DNA of 64,000 nucleotides from assembly GCF_001586275.1 (NCBI RefSeq), contig NZ_CP014545.1:2196501-2260500 (forward strand), read 5' to 3'. The DNA comes from Sphingorhabdus sp. M41. Its GTDB lineage: Bacteria; Pseudomonadota; Alphaproteobacteria; Sphingomonadales; Sphingomonadaceae. The notes beneath the pieces are model-generated. The model ran no database searches. It had not been told where the DNA came from and saw nothing but the letters and a program-made list of their open reading frames with translations. Position 1 is the first letter of the stretch. Each line of letters begins with the position of its first letter. This document shows positions 1 to 11,426 of the stretch, piece by piece. A program made the translations under genes and the position numbers.

Positions 1-454
1 GGGCATCCGTCCTGCTATTAACGTGGGCCTCTCGGTGTCCCGTGTTGGTTCTGCCGCTCAGACGAAGGCTATGAAAAAGGTTTCGGGTTCGATTAAGCTC
101 GATCTCGCGCAATATCGCGAAATGGCTGCTTTTGCGCAGTTCGGTTCTGACCTTGACGCTTCGACGCAGAAATTGCTCGCACGTGGCGAGCGTTTGACTC
201 AGCTGTTGAAGCAGGCACAATTTTCGCCGCTGCCTTTCGAAGAGCAAACCGCTTCGATCTACGCCGGTACCAACGGCCATCTCGACATTGTCGCAACCAG
301 CGATGTTGTGCGTTATGAAGAAGCGATGCTGGCTCATATGCGTAGCGAGCATGCCGACATATTGAAGACGATCCGCGAAAGCGGTGACTTGGCAGATGAC
401 ACCAAGGCTGCTCTGGAAGCGGCGCTGGCAGCATTCGGCAAGACGTTCGTTTAA
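1..454 (+). CDS. atpA: ATP synthase F1 subunit alpha, C-terminal part (5' end outside window)
   Basis: The frame is open from base 2 and ends with TAA at 452-454. The peptide begins [20 protein letters not shown], the conserved C-terminal section of F1 alpha following the catalytic interface ([13 protein letters not shown] is nearly invariant), and continues with the helical C-terminal domain. About 150 of roughly 510 residues are visible. Alpha is the non-catalytic nucleotide-binding subunit of the membrane-peripheral F1 hexamer. It is followed after 114 bases by atpG, matching the atpHAGDC order of alphaproteobacteria. The GTG at 23 is an internal codon, not a start. Confidence 0.97.
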   Translation, partial: GIRPAINVGLSVSRVGSAAQTKAMKKVSGSIKLDLAQYREMAAFAQFGSDLDASTQKLLARGERLTQLLKQAQFSPLPFEEQTASIYAGTNGHLDIVATSDVVRYEEAMLAHMRSEHADILKTIRESGDLADDTKAALEAALAAFGKTFV

Positions 455-568
455 GGCGATTGGAAAAACACCGTTAGCCCAGCGTTTGTCGGAGGGTCGC
501 TGATCAGGACGAGAAGCGTGATTCGACAAATTCAATGCTAACGGCAGAACGGAGCAAGACAGGAAAAC

Positions 569-2915
<2,347 letters not shown>

Positions 2916-2923
2916 ACAGCTAA

Positions 2924-3047
2924 GCCCCTCTCCTTCAGGGGAGGGGTTGGGTTGGGGTGGGGCCCGTCCTCACCCACAAATTCGCAGATCGGCATCGAGC
3001 CAATCTGCTCATAAACCACCCCTTACCCCTCCTTTGAAAAGGAGGGG
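2924..3047. repeat. Dispersed palindromic repeat, family 1, copy in the atp operon
   Basis: The stretch between atpD and atpC begins with a small hairpin (CCCCTCTCCTTCAGGGGAGG type), contains GTTGGGGTGGGGC and ends with CCCCTCCTTTGAAAAGGAGG. The reverse complement of 34975-35094, inside the gcv operon, matches it along its length, including the central GGCATCGAGCCA and the GTCCTCAC block. A shorter relative lies at 30089-30248. Hairpins at both ends plus a conserved core suggest a small non-autonomous or REP-associated element. No transposase is nearby. Its last bases (AAGGAGGGG) sit exactly where atpC needs a Shine-Dalgarno. Confidence 0.85.
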
Positions 3048-3053
3048 TGGAGA

Positions 3054-3317
3054 ATGAAAATGGCAAACCTACATTTCGAACTCGTAACCCCAGAGAAACT
3101 CGTCCGCTCGGAAGATGTATTCATGGTGGTTGTGCCCGGTACCGAGGGTGATTTTGGCGTGCTTGCCAATCACGCCGGCGTTATGTCGACAATCCGTGAT
3201 GCCGATCTGGTCATCTATGCCAGCGAAGGCGCGACGCCGGAGACGATTTCCGTGCAGGGCGGTTTTGCCCAGGTCAATGAAAAGGGCCTGACGGTTCTGG
3301 CTGAAGCTGTCAGCTAG
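3054..3317 (+). CDS. atpC: ATP synthase F1 subunit epsilon, short form
   Basis: 87 residues from ATG 3054, or 85 from ATG 3060 ([20 protein letters not shown]). The GGAGGGG at 3041-3047, part of the preceding repeat, is 6 bases from 3054 and 12 from 3060, so 3054 fits better, although MANLHFE is the more usual N-terminus. The conserved beta-sandwich is present ([26 protein letters not shown]). The protein stops directly after this domain and lacks the C-terminal helical hairpin that makes bacterial epsilon about 130-140 residues long and lets it inhibit ATP hydrolysis. In alphaproteobacteria inhibition is commonly performed by the zeta subunit, which fits the truncation. Confidence 0.95.
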   Translation: MKMANLHFELVTPEKLVRSEDVFMVVVPGTEGDFGVLANHAGVMSTIRDADLVIYASEGATPETISVQGGFAQVNEKGLTVLAEAVS

Positions 3318-3531
3318 CCATTCAGGGGAGCTGTATCATAATATATCTCCTCCCTTTGCCTCAGATGTGATGGACTGTCAGGGAAAGAGAATGGCCCTGG
3401 TTCCCATGGACATGACTTGCCTCCCGTTTACGCTTGAAACCCGACAAATTATCGCAGTGACAGGGCGGAAAAGCCGTCCAGACCGTTGCGACTATGCCTG
3501 AACTGACGAAATCGGGTTCGGTCAGCATTTG

Positions 3532-4665
3532 ATGAGCAATGCAACGCCCCAAAGCGCACCGGTCGTCCATTTTCTTTACGAACCTGGCGCTGGCGGGCTC
3601 GACCGGGTTGCGATCCTGCTGGCCAATGGCATGGCCGAACGTGGAATTCCCACCGAACTGTGGCTGACCAAGGCCGCCGGCCCGGTAGCCGATCTGATCG
3701 CAGCAGAAGTGAGTGTCCGCATGGTACCCACCGCCAAAATCGGTGGACGAGGACTACAATTGTTGCTGCAGATTCCCGCTGTCGCCCGCATGATCCGCAA
3801 GCATCGACCCAGAGCGATTTTTTCCGCCGGCAATCAGTCCAATCTGTCTCTCGCGATTGCGCGAAAACTCGCCGGACATGTCCCAACCAGAATCATCCAA
3901 AAAATCACCAACCCGATCCTGCGGCCAGGTGTCGCAAGATGGTCAAAAGCCTCCCGGATATGGCGTTTTGGCGTTACCGCAAGATTGGGCGATATGTCCC
4001 TGACCCTGAGCGAGGCTGACGCAGTAGAATATGCGCGCCTCTATCCGCAGGTGGCGGACAGGTTCCATGCGGTTCCCAACCCCTATGTCCACGCCGGCAT
4101 GCTGTCATCCGGAGCGGTCCGGACAGCCCGTGCCCCGGGCTCTCCCCCTCGCCTGCTCGCGATCGGCCGTATTGCGCCACAGAAAGGCTATATGGACCTG
4201 ATTGCGGCACTCGCCCGGATTGGCGATCTGCCCTGGTCAATGACCATTTTGGGCGATGGACCGCTTCTGGAAGACGCAAGGCGCTTTGCCCAACAATCGG
4301 GTCTCGCCGGACGGATAGACTTCAGGGGATTTGTCGGCAATGTGACACCCTATCTGGCACAGTCGGACATTCTTGTCCTGTCCTCGCACTGGGAAGGATT
4401 TCCGGCGGTTCCGATAGAGGCGATGGCTACCGGTTGCGCCGTGGTTGCAACCGATTGTTCGACAGGCCTGACGCAGTTGATGCATGAGATCGGTCAAGAC
4501 ACTGTGCCTGTCCAAAACCCCGAAGCACTTGCCGAGGCGATACGGGACGAGATCGACTCACCGCAGCCGCTCGAGCCCCTCCGGGCATGCGCGAAAACCT
4601 ATGCCATGGAAAATAGTGTCGACCAGCATATCAGGCTTTTCGAACAGCTTTGCCAGACAGGCTAG
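3532..4665 (+). CDS. GT-B glycosyltransferase, family 4-like
   Basis: 377 residues from ATG 3532 (a TTG lies just before it at 3529). The N-terminal domain opens with VVHFLYEPGAGGLDRVAILL, the acceptor-side pattern of family 1/4 glycosyltransferases. The C-terminal nucleotide-sugar domain has RLLAIGRIAPQKGY (about 208-220), LGDGP and the EX7E motif WEGFPAVPIEAMATG (Glu288/Glu296). It probably transfers a sugar from an NDP-sugar to a lipid or polysaccharide at the cytoplasmic face of the membrane; donor and acceptor cannot be deduced. It stands alone, with no polysaccharide cluster around it, and its stop overlaps that of the convergent transporter gene by 4 bases. Confidence 0.88.
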   Translation: MSNATPQSAPVVHFLYEPGAGGLDRVAILLANGMAERGIPTELWLTKAAGPVADLIAAEVSVRMVPTAKIGGRGLQLLLQIPAVARMIRKHRPRAIFSAGNQSNLSLAIARKLAGHVPTRIIQKITNPILRPGVARWSKASRIWRFGVTARLGDMSLTLSEADAVEYARLYPQVADRFHAVPNPYVHAGMLSSGAVRTARAPGSPPRLLAIGRIAPQKGYMDLIAALARIGDLPWSMTILGDGPLLEDARRFAQQSGLAGRIDFRGFVGNVTPYLAQSDILVLSSHWEGFPAVPIEAMATGCAVVATDCSTGLTQLMHEIGQDTVPVQNPEALAEAIRDEIDSPQPLEPLRACAKTYAMENSVDQHIRLFEQLCQTG

Positions 4666-5582
4666 GCCTCCAGAACCGTATTGGCCCGTCGCGCGCTGCG
4701 CCACAGCAGCAAGCCACTGAAAATTATCAACAGGCCTCCAAACATTGCCGTCCGGTCTATCGGATCGCCAAAGACAAAGACGCTGATTGCCGTCGCGATC
4801 AACAGCTGGATATAGACGATCGGGGCAATGGCCGCCGCCGTCGTACGCATGGTTGCCATGAACAGCAGGAAGTGACAGCCCGTCGCGGTCAGTGCGACCA
4901 GCAGGCAGCGCAGGACAACATCCCAATCCGGTGCGCCGGGGACGGTCATGACAGGGACCAGCCAGTGCCCGATCAGCGAAGCGATGATCAGGAATATTGC
5001 CGCCCAGAAAGCAATATAAAATTGGGCGGCGAAGATTGAACGCTGGGTCGATACCATCCGGTTGAGGATCAGCAATGTCGACATGGCAAAGGCGGAAATC
5101 AGGGGTAAAATGGCTACCCAGCCAAAGGCCGCGACATTGGGGCGGAGCATGATAAGCACCCCGACAAAGGCTATAATCGTCGCACCCCATGTCCGGGGTG
5201 GCATTTTCTCTTTCAGGAACCAGCCGGAAAACAGGGCGGTGAGTATCGGGTTGACGAACGATATCGCAACCGCATCGGCCAGCGGCATGATGTAGATCGC
5301 CGAGAAAAAGCTCAGGGTCCCGACAAACAGGGTGAAACCACGTGCCATATGAAGCCAGGGACGGTTGACCCGAAAGCCACTTCGCCCTTCCCGCAGGAAA
5401 AGGATCACAGCCAGAGCCAAGGCACCTATCGAAAAGCGCAAGGCCGCAACCGCCGGAGCGGGCCAGTCTCCTGCCATAGATTTTATCACAGCATCGCCAA
5501 GCGGGAATCCAGCGAATGCGACGAGCGCTAGCGAAATCCCCCCGGCCGCAGCCGCCCGATCGCGAGCATGGCTAGTGGTCAA
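4662..5582 (-). CDS. DMT-superfamily transporter (EamA family)
   Basis: 306 residues with about ten hydrophobic segments arranged as two EamA repeats. Typical features are PLADAVAISFVNPILTALFS at the end of the first repeat, followed by a short basic loop (LKEKMPPRTWG), and a weaker second repeat. The start is TTG at 5582: a stop codon lies two codons upstream, AAGGA sits about 7 bases before the TTG, and no earlier ATG is in frame. Members export metabolites or take up small solutes at the inner membrane; the substrate is unknown. It converges on the glycosyltransferase gene. Confidence 0.88.
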   Translation of the reverse strand: MTTSHARDRAAAAGGISLALVAFAGFPLGDAVIKSMAGDWPAPAVAALRFSIGALALAVILFLREGRSGFRVNRPWLHMARGFTLFVGTLSFFSAIYIMPLADAVAISFVNPILTALFSGWFLKEKMPPRTWGATIIAFVGVLIMLRPNVAAFGWVAILPLISAFAMSTLLILNRMVSTQRSIFAAQFYIAFWAAIFLIIASLIGHWLVPVMTVPGAPDWDVVLRCLLVALTATGCHFLLFMATMRTTAAAIAPIVYIQLLIATAISVFVFGDPIDRTAMFGGLLIIFSGLLLWRSARRANTVLEA

Positions 5583-5756
5583 AATTTATTTCCTTGTACA
5601 TTTCTCATGGCTTAGTGGCTGCCCTGCACCGCACAAGTGACAAAATGCGCATTCGCAATCATCCGCGGCCATTTGCGTAAATTTACCGGTTTATTAACCA
5701 TTTTCGGGGAAAGAGAGCGCTGATCGTGTGACATTAGACATATCGGACAGAACAGC

Positions 5757-7286
5757 ATGAGTGCATTTGGCAAGAAAAATGGATTGGGCGGCGGCAAGCC
5801 GTCCTTTGGCGTGGCGAAGCCAATGACCGGTGGCGGCAAGAAAGCGCCCGAAACTGAAAATCGAGAAGACAATCTTGGTGGCAATCAGTTTCCGCCGCTT
5901 GAATCCATCTCGCACTCCGACGAAGAAATGCCATCTGCACCAGCGTCCGTGCAAAGCGATGCCATGGCACGGCTTTCCGAACGTTCGCAACCGCTGGCAG
6001 AAAGTTCAGGCAAAGAAGAAGGTTTCGGTGCCTCTGTCCACAAGATCAAGGAACAGGTTCTCCCTCGCCTGCTAGAGCGTGTCGACCCGGAAGCCGCAGC
6101 GACACTGAACAAGGAAGAGCTGACCGAAGAATTCCGCCCGATCATCATGGAAGTGCTGACCGAGCTCAAGCTGACCCTTAACCGGCGCGAGCAATTTGCT
6201 CTCGAAAAAGTGCTGGTTGACGAATTGCTTGGCTTCGGACCGCTCGAAGAGCTGCTCGGCAATCCGGACATTTCGGACATCATGGTCAACGGGCCCGAAC
6301 AGACCTATATCGAAATCAAGGGCAAGCTGGAAATTGCGCCGATCCAGTTCCGCGACGAGGAACATCTGTTCCAGATCGCGCAGCGGATCGTGAACCAGGT
6401 CGGCCGCCGCGTCGATCAGACCACACCGCTTGCCGATGCCCGTCTGAAAGACGGTTCGCGTGTGAACGTTATCGTTCCGCCGCTTAGCCTCAAGGGCACC
6501 GCGATCTCCATTCGTAAATTTTCCGAGAAACCGATTACGCTCGACCTGATGAAGGGTTTCGGCTCGATGTCGGACGAAATGTGCACGGTGCTCAAGATTG
6601 CCGGTGCTTGCCGGTTCAATGTGGTTATCTCTGGTGGTACCGGTTCCGGTAAAACGACCATGCTCAATGCCATGTCGAAAATGATCGATCCCGGCGAGCG
6701 CGTGCTGACGATTGAGGATGCCGCCGAACTTCGCCTGCAGCAGCCGCACTGGCTGCCGCTCGAAACCCGTCCGCCAAACCTTGAAGGTGAAGGCGCGATT
6801 ACGATTGGCGATCTCGTCAAGAACGCCCTGCGTATGCGTCCCGACCGGATCATCCTTGGTGAGATTCGTGGCGCGGAATGTTTCGACCTTCTGGCCGCCA
6901 TGAACACCGGCCATGATGGCTCCATGTGTACGCTTCACGCCAACAGCCCGCGCGAATGTCTCGGCCGTATGGAGAACATGATCCTGATGGGCGACATCAA
7001 GATCCCGAAAGAAGCCATTTCGCGCCAGATCGCGGAATCGGTCGATCTGATCGTTCAGGTGAAACGTCTGCGTGACGGTTCGCGCCGGACCACCAACATC
7101 ACCGAAGTGATCGGAATGGAAGGCGACGTGATCGTCACCCAGGAACTGTTCAAATATCAATATCTGGACGAGGATGCCGACGGCAAGATCATCGGCGACT
7201 ATGTATCGGCTGGCCTGCGCCCCTATACGCTGGAAAAAGCGCGGCAATATGGTTTCGACCAACCCCTGCTGGAAGCCTGCCTGTAA
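5757..7286 (+). CDS. cpaF: CpaF/TadA-type secretion ATPase, orphan
   Basis: 509 residues. After a disordered Gly/Lys/Ser-rich tail (about 1-90), the protein has the CpaF N-terminal region (FGPLEELLGNPDISDIMVNG, about 160-179) and the RecA-like core: Walker A GGTGSGKT (293-300), Asp box LTIEDAAEL (317-325), Walker B RIILGEIRG (364-372) and His box TGHDGSMCTLHANSP (384-398). In Tad systems this hexameric ATPase drives assembly of Flp-type pili at the inner membrane. None of the usual partners (cpaB, cpaC, cpaE, tadB, tadC, pilin) is adjacent, so it either works with a remote tad locus or has another role. ATG 5757 has only a weak upstream ribosome site. Confidence 0.94.
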   Translation: MSAFGKKNGLGGGKPSFGVAKPMTGGGKKAPETENREDNLGGNQFPPLESISHSDEEMPSAPASVQSDAMARLSERSQPLAESSGKEEGFGASVHKIKEQVLPRLLERVDPEAAATLNKEELTEEFRPIIMEVLTELKLTLNRREQFALEKVLVDELLGFGPLEELLGNPDISDIMVNGPEQTYIEIKGKLEIAPIQFRDEEHLFQIAQRIVNQVGRRVDQTTPLADARLKDGSRVNVIVPPLSLKGTAISIRKFSEKPITLDLMKGFGSMSDEMCTVLKIAGACRFNVVISGGTGSGKTTMLNAMSKMIDPGERVLTIEDAAELRLQQPHWLPLETRPPNLEGEGAITIGDLVKNALRMRPDRIILGEIRGAECFDLLAAMNTGHDGSMCTLHANSPRECLGRMENMILMGDIKIPKEAISRQIAESVDLIVQVKRLRDGSRRTTNITEVIGMEGDVIVTQELFKYQYLDEDADGKIIGDYVSAGLRPYTLEKARQYGFDQPLLEACL

Positions 7287-7294
7287 TCAGCCGT

Positions 7295-7492
7295 TCATTC
7301 GGTCGAGATTATTCCCAGACCGAAGGCAATCGATATGCCGAAGGTCAGCAATGCCAAGGCGGTAAGCGTCGACCACGGCATGAATCCGACATCTTCAATA
7401 TCGCGACGATTGTTGCGGCGCCGGTTGCCAATCTCCGAAATCACGGCAACCGTTCCAGATAGACCGCACAGCACCATCCACAGCGGCGGCAT
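7295..7492 (-). CDS. Small two-helix membrane protein of unknown function
   Basis: 65 residues with two hydrophobic segments (about 4-18 and 44-60) flanking a polar basic loop (NRRRNNRRDIEDVG). It begins 6 bases after the mmsB stop and ends 8 bases from the convergent cpaF stop, so it is the last gene of the valine operon transcript. No family is recognised. The position and hydrophobic pattern favour a real small membrane protein, but there is no homology evidence. Confidence 0.6.
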   Translation of the reverse strand: MPPLWMVLCGLSGTVAVISEIGNRRRNNRRDIEDVGFMPWSTLTALALLTFGISIAFGLGIISTE

Positions 7493-7498
7493 GGGAGC

Positions 7499-8380
7499 TT
7501 AGCCCTTGTCCAGCATGGCAATGATGCCGGAGAAATCCTTGCCGCCCTGCCCCTGTGTTTCGGCAAATTGCTCATAGAGTTTCGCGGCTTCCGCCCCCAT
7601 TGGCACATCCGCCCCGGCGCTTTGTGCAGCTTCCATCGCGAGACGGAGGTCCTTGAGCATCAAGGCAGCAGCAAACCCGCCCTCATAGCCATTGTCTGCC
7701 GGGCTTTGCGGACCCACTCCGGGCACCGGGCAGTAGCTGGTCATCGACCAGTTCTGGCCTGAAGCCTTGGAAGAAATATCGTAGAATGTCTGGAGGTCGA
7801 GCCCGAGCTTCTCCGCCATCTTGAACGTCTCGCAGGTCGCGATCATCGACGCGCCGAGCAGCATGTTGTTGCAGATCTTTGCCGCCTGTCCGGCGCCATT
7901 GCCGCCGGCGTGGATCACCGCCTTGCCCATGTCGGACAGGATCGGTTCGGCGCGTTTAAAGCCTTCGTCGCTACCGCCGACCATGAAGGTCAATGTACCC
8001 GCATTGGCCGCAGCGATGCCGCCGGATACCGGGGCGTCCACAGGCACAAGGCCTTTCGCTTCGGCCATGGTCGCTACATCCCGCGCGCTGTCGACATCAA
8101 TCGTGGAGCAATCGATTACCAATGTGCCGGGATTGGCGTTGATGATGATTTCATATTCATAGACCTTGCGGACATGGGTGCCAGCCGGGAGCATGGTCAC
8201 AACGGCTTCCATATTCTGGACTGCTAGTGCGGCGTCGCTCACCGGATGGCAGCCAGCCTCGCCGGCCCTTGCAAGCGCTTCGCCGGACAGATCAAAGGCA
8301 TGGACCTCATGCCCCGCCTTCGCGAGATTGGCAGCCATGCCGCCGCCCATATTGCCAAGGCCGATAAATCCGATTTTCAT
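7499..8380 (-). CDS. mmsB: 3-hydroxyisobutyrate dehydrogenase
   Basis: 293 residues, the family length. The NAD site is FIGLGNMGGGMAANLAKAGH near the N-terminus, followed by the substrate motif DAPVSGG (115-121) and the catalytic lysine in GAGQAAKICNN (Lys168). It oxidises 3-hydroxyisobutyrate to methylmalonate semialdehyde in valine degradation, the substrate of MmsA encoded 5 kb upstream on the same strand. It lies 65 bases downstream of the enoyl-CoA hydratase gene and is followed by the small membrane protein gene. Confidence 0.95.
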   Translation of the reverse strand: MKIGFIGLGNMGGGMAANLAKAGHEVHAFDLSGEALARAGEAGCHPVSDAALAVQNMEAVVTMLPAGTHVRKVYEYEIIINANPGTLVIDCSTIDVDSARDVATMAEAKGLVPVDAPVSGGIAAANAGTLTFMVGGSDEGFKRAEPILSDMGKAVIHAGGNGAGQAAKICNNMLLGASMIATCETFKMAEKLGLDLQTFYDISSKASGQNWSMTSYCPVPGVGPQSPADNGYEGGFAAALMLKDLRLAMEAAQSAGADVPMGAEAAKLYEQFAETQGQGGKDFSGIIAMLDKG

Positions 8381-8445
8381 TACAGTCTCCAGTGATTGTC
8401 AGCGAAACAAAACCATGTCGCCTTGCGAGGTTGAAGCAGCTATTC

Positions 8446-9228
8446 CTACCGTCCCTTCCATTGGCCTTCGCGTTTCTCGATGAACGCGGCCATGCCTTCT
8501 TTCTTGTCCTCGGTGGCGGTCAGGATCTGGAACAGGCGGCGCTCGTGGACTAGGCCTTGTTCAAGATTATTCTCGAACGCCGCATTGACCATCTCCTTGT
8601 TCACCTGCGCGGCCATCGGCGGCATCGAGGCGACCAGCGCGGCGGATTTCATGGCTTCCTCGAGCAATTCGTCATGCGGCACCACGCGGGCCACCAGCCC
8701 CGACCGTTCGGCTTCTGCGGCATCCATCATGCGGCCGGTCAGGCACATTTCCATCGACTTGGCCTTGCCGATCGCGCGCGTCAGCCGCTGCGAACCACCC
8801 ATGCCGGGCGCGACGCCCAGTTTGATTTCAGGCTGGCCGAATTTCGCCTTGTCGCTGGCAATGATATAATCCGCCATCATCGCCAGTTCACAGCCACCGC
8901 CGAGCGAGAAACCGTTGACCGCGGCGATCCAGGGCTTGCGGGTCGCCTTGACGATATGGCTGGTCCATTTGGCGAAGAAGTCTTCCAGATAGAAATCGGC
9001 CGCGGACTTGTCGTACATTTCCTTGATGTCAGCGCCGGCGGCAAAGGCTTTGTCGCCTGAACCGGTCAGGACGGCGCAATTCTGAGTCTCGTCCGCCTGA
9101 AAGGCAGCGAAGGCATCGATCAGTTCGTCCAGAACCTGGCTGTTCAGCGCGTTCAGGGCTTGCGGCCGGTTGAGGGTGATCAGGGTGACCGGCCCCTTTG
9201 TTTCGGTCAGGATGGTTTCATAAGTCAT
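8446..9228 (-). CDS. Enoyl-CoA hydratase (crotonase family), valine pathway
   Basis: 260 residues from ATG 9228, chosen because it forms an ATGA overlap with the stop of the upstream hydrolase gene; an in-frame ATG at 9240 is an alternative. The oxyanion-hole motif [13 protein letters not shown] and both catalytic glutamates (GGGCELAM and FGQPEIKLG) are present, as in true hydratases. The likely role is hydration of methacrylyl-CoA to 3-hydroxyisobutyryl-CoA, inferred from neighbours that perform the preceding and following steps; crotonyl-CoA-type activity cannot be excluded. Confidence 0.93.
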   Translation of the reverse strand: MTYETILTETKGPVTLITLNRPQALNALNSQVLDELIDAFAAFQADETQNCAVLTGSGDKAFAAGADIKEMYDKSAADFYLEDFFAKWTSHIVKATRKPWIAAVNGFSLGGGCELAMMADYIIASDKAKFGQPEIKLGVAPGMGGSQRLTRAIGKAKSMEMCLTGRMMDAAEAERSGLVARVVPHDELLEEAMKSAALVASMPPMAAQVNKEMVNAAFENNLEQGLVHERRLFQILTATEDKKEGMAAFIEKREGQWKGR

Positions 9229-10268
9229 AAAGGTTTCCATTCTTCCTCTGCCGGTAACGGCGCGAAAATATTGTCGATCCATTCGGCGCTGACTTCTTCG
9301 GGAGTCGCCGGGTTCCATTTCGGATCATTGTCCTTGTCGACAATCAACGCCCGCACGCCTTCGAGGAAATCATGCATCACCAGCACATGATAACCGATCC
9401 GATATTCGTTACGCATCTCGTCGGCGAAGCTTTCCATCGCCGCGGCTTCCTTGAGCTGGCGCAGGGCGACCTTGCAGGTCTGCGGGCTTTTGGTGCCGAG
9501 CGTATCGCGCTCCTTGGCCGCCCATTCGCTGTCGTCGGCCTCCAGCGCCGCCAAGATTTCCTCGAACCGATCGGAGGCAAAGAACTTGTCGATCTTGTCG
9601 AGGTTCTTGGCGATCCGCGCTTCGGGGATATTGCCCGACAGTTGGCCCAATATGCCTTCGATCCGGTCCGGCTTTTCAGATATTCGCTGCTTGGCTTCTT
9701 CCAGAACGTCCGATTCCAGATAATGGGTGGCAATGCCGACATCCTTGCACTCGGCACCGTCGAGCCTTGCGCCCGTTAGCGCCAGGAACTGGCCCAGCCG
9801 TCCCTCAAGCCGCGACAGATACCAGCCGCCGCCGACATCTGGGAACAGGCCAATCCCGGTCTCCGGCATGGCGAAGCGGGTATATTCCGTCGCCACCCGA
9901 TATTTGGCCGGTTGCGAAATGCCGACACCGCCGCCCATGGTGATCCCGTTCATGAACGCGACCACGGGCTTGGGATATTCAAACATCAGATGGTTGAGCT
10001 GATATTCCTTGTAGAAAAATTCGCGGCCTTGCTTGCCGTCGGTCAAGCCGGATTCGCGCAGCATGGCGATATCGCCACCGGCGCAAAAACCCCTGCCTTC
10101 GCTATGGTCGATGATCACCGCTTCGACTTCGTCGTCGTCGCGCCACGCGAGCAACGCGTCGATCATCCCGAGACACATGTCGAGGTTGAGCGAATGGATC
10201 ACTTTCGGCCGGTTCAGGCTGATATGGCCAACCCGCCCGGTTTTTCTGATGATAAGATCTTCTGTCAT
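9225..10268 (-). CDS. 3-hydroxyisobutyryl-CoA hydrolase
   Basis: 347 residues, the length expected for HIBCH-type crotonases and about 90 longer than hydratases. The motifs [13 protein letters not shown] and [20 protein letters not shown], the C-terminal extension, and an [10 protein letters not shown] segment are characteristic. It releases free 3-hydroxyisobutyrate from its CoA thioester, the only CoA-hydrolysis step in valine catabolism, avoiding accumulation of reactive methacrylyl-CoA. It starts 7 bases after the acyl-CoA dehydrogenase gene and overlaps the hydratase gene by 4 bases, so stoichiometric translation is likely. Confidence 0.94.
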   Translation of the reverse strand: MTEDLIIRKTGRVGHISLNRPKVIHSLNLDMCLGMIDALLAWRDDDEVEAVIIDHSEGRGFCAGGDIAMLRESGLTDGKQGREFFYKEYQLNHLMFEYPKPVVAFMNGITMGGGVGISQPAKYRVATEYTRFAMPETGIGLFPDVGGGWYLSRLEGRLGQFLALTGARLDGAECKDVGIATHYLESDVLEEAKQRISEKPDRIEGILGQLSGNIPEARIAKNLDKIDKFFASDRFEEILAALEADDSEWAAKERDTLGTKSPQTCKVALRQLKEAAAMESFADEMRNEYRIGYHVLVMHDFLEGVRALIVDKDNDPKWNPATPEEVSAEWIDNIFAPLPAEEEWKPL

Positions 10269-10275
10269 AATTTCC

Positions 10276-11418
10276 CTATTGCCGCAGCAGTTCGCGCGAA
10301 ACGATCATCCGCATGACCTGATTGGTACCTTCCAAAATGCTGTGCACCCGCAAATCGCGCCAGAAGCGTTCGATCGGATAGTCCTGCAAATAGCCATAGC
10401 CGCCAAAGAGTTGCAGCGCATCATTGGCAATCTTGCTGCCATTATCAGTTGCCAGCCTTTTGGCCATGGCCGCGAATTTGGTCTTGTCCGGCGCGCCTTC
10501 GGTTACCTTCGCCGCCGCAAGATAGAGCAGCGCCCGCGATGCTTCGAGATCGGTCGCCATGTCGGCCAGCATGAACTGGGTGTTCTGGAAATCGCTGATC
10601 GCCTTGCCGAATTGCTTGCGCTCCTTGGTATAGGCCAAGGCTTCATCGAGGCAGCGCTGTCCCCCGCCAAGCGAGCATGCACCGATGTTCAGACGCCCCC
10701 CGTCCAGACCGGCCATGGCGATGCGAAAGCCCTCGCCCTCATCGCCAACCCGGTTTTCGGCAGGCACGCGGACATTGTCGAAATGCACCTGCGCCGTCGG
10801 CGAGGCGTTCCAGCCGAGCTTGCGTTCGGGTGCACCGAAACTCACTCCGTCCATATCCTTTTCGATGACCAGACAGGTAACGCCTTTGGCGCCGTCATCA
10901 CCGGTGCGCACCATGGTCACATAGACATTGTTGACACCCGCACCGGAAATGAACTGCTTGCCGCCATTGACGACATAATAGTCCCCGTCCCGTCTGGCGC
11001 TGGTCTTCAGCGCCGCTGCGTCCGAACCGCTGCCTGGTTCGGTCAGGCAATAGCTGGAAATCTTCTCCATCGAAATCAGATCGGGCAGGAATTTGTCTTT
11101 AACGACCTGCGATCCGAAACAGTCGATCATCCAGCTGGCCATATTGTGGATCGAAATGAAGCTGCTGGTCGCGGGGCAGCCGTAAGCCATGGCTTCCATG
11201 ATGATCGCACTTTCCAGCCGGCCCAGCCCGATGCCACCCGATTCCTCGCTGATATAGATGCTGCCGAAACCGAGTTCGGCGCTCTGCTTGATGACGTCGC
11301 GCGGGAAAATATGCTTTTCATCCCACTCGGCCGCATGCGGGGTAATCGCGTCGGCGGTGAATTTCTGCGCCATTTCCTGAATGGCAAGCTGGTCTTCGGT
11401 CAGGGAAAATTGGGTCAT
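10276..11418 (-). CDS. Acyl-CoA dehydrogenase, probably isobutyryl-CoA dehydrogenase
   Basis: 380 residues with the complete ACAD fold: FAD/substrate motifs YCLTEPGSGSDAAALKT and the C-terminal VHSILEGTNQVMRMIVSREL, where the glutamate of LEGTNQ (about 363) occupies the catalytic-base position of short-chain acyl-CoA dehydrogenases. It would oxidise isobutyryl-CoA to methacrylyl-CoA and pass electrons to electron-transfer flavoprotein. The isobutyryl specificity is inferred from the operon; the sequence alone shows only a short/branched-chain ACAD. Confidence 0.93.
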   Translation of the reverse strand: MTQFSLTEDQLAIQEMAQKFTADAITPHAAEWDEKHIFPRDVIKQSAELGFGSIYISEESGGIGLGRLESAIIMEAMAYGCPATSSFISIHNMASWMIDCFGSQVVKDKFLPDLISMEKISSYCLTEPGSGSDAAALKTSARRDGDYYVVNGGKQFISGAGVNNVYVTMVRTGDDGAKGVTCLVIEKDMDGVSFGAPERKLGWNASPTAQVHFDNVRVPAENRVGDEGEGFRIAMAGLDGGRLNIGACSLGGGQRCLDEALAYTKERKQFGKAISDFQNTQFMLADMATDLEASRALLYLAAAKVTEGAPDKTKFAAMAKRLATDNGSKIANDALQLFGGYGYLQDYPIERFWRDLRVHSILEGTNQVMRMIVSRELLRQ

Positions 11419-11426
11419 AACGCTTT

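Noticed and set aside
3391-3501. 36-codon frame between atpC and the glycosyltransferase gene
   Set aside because: It has a modest ribosome site (GGGAAAGAGA), but the peptide shows no helix, signal or family and the gap is short; insufficient support.
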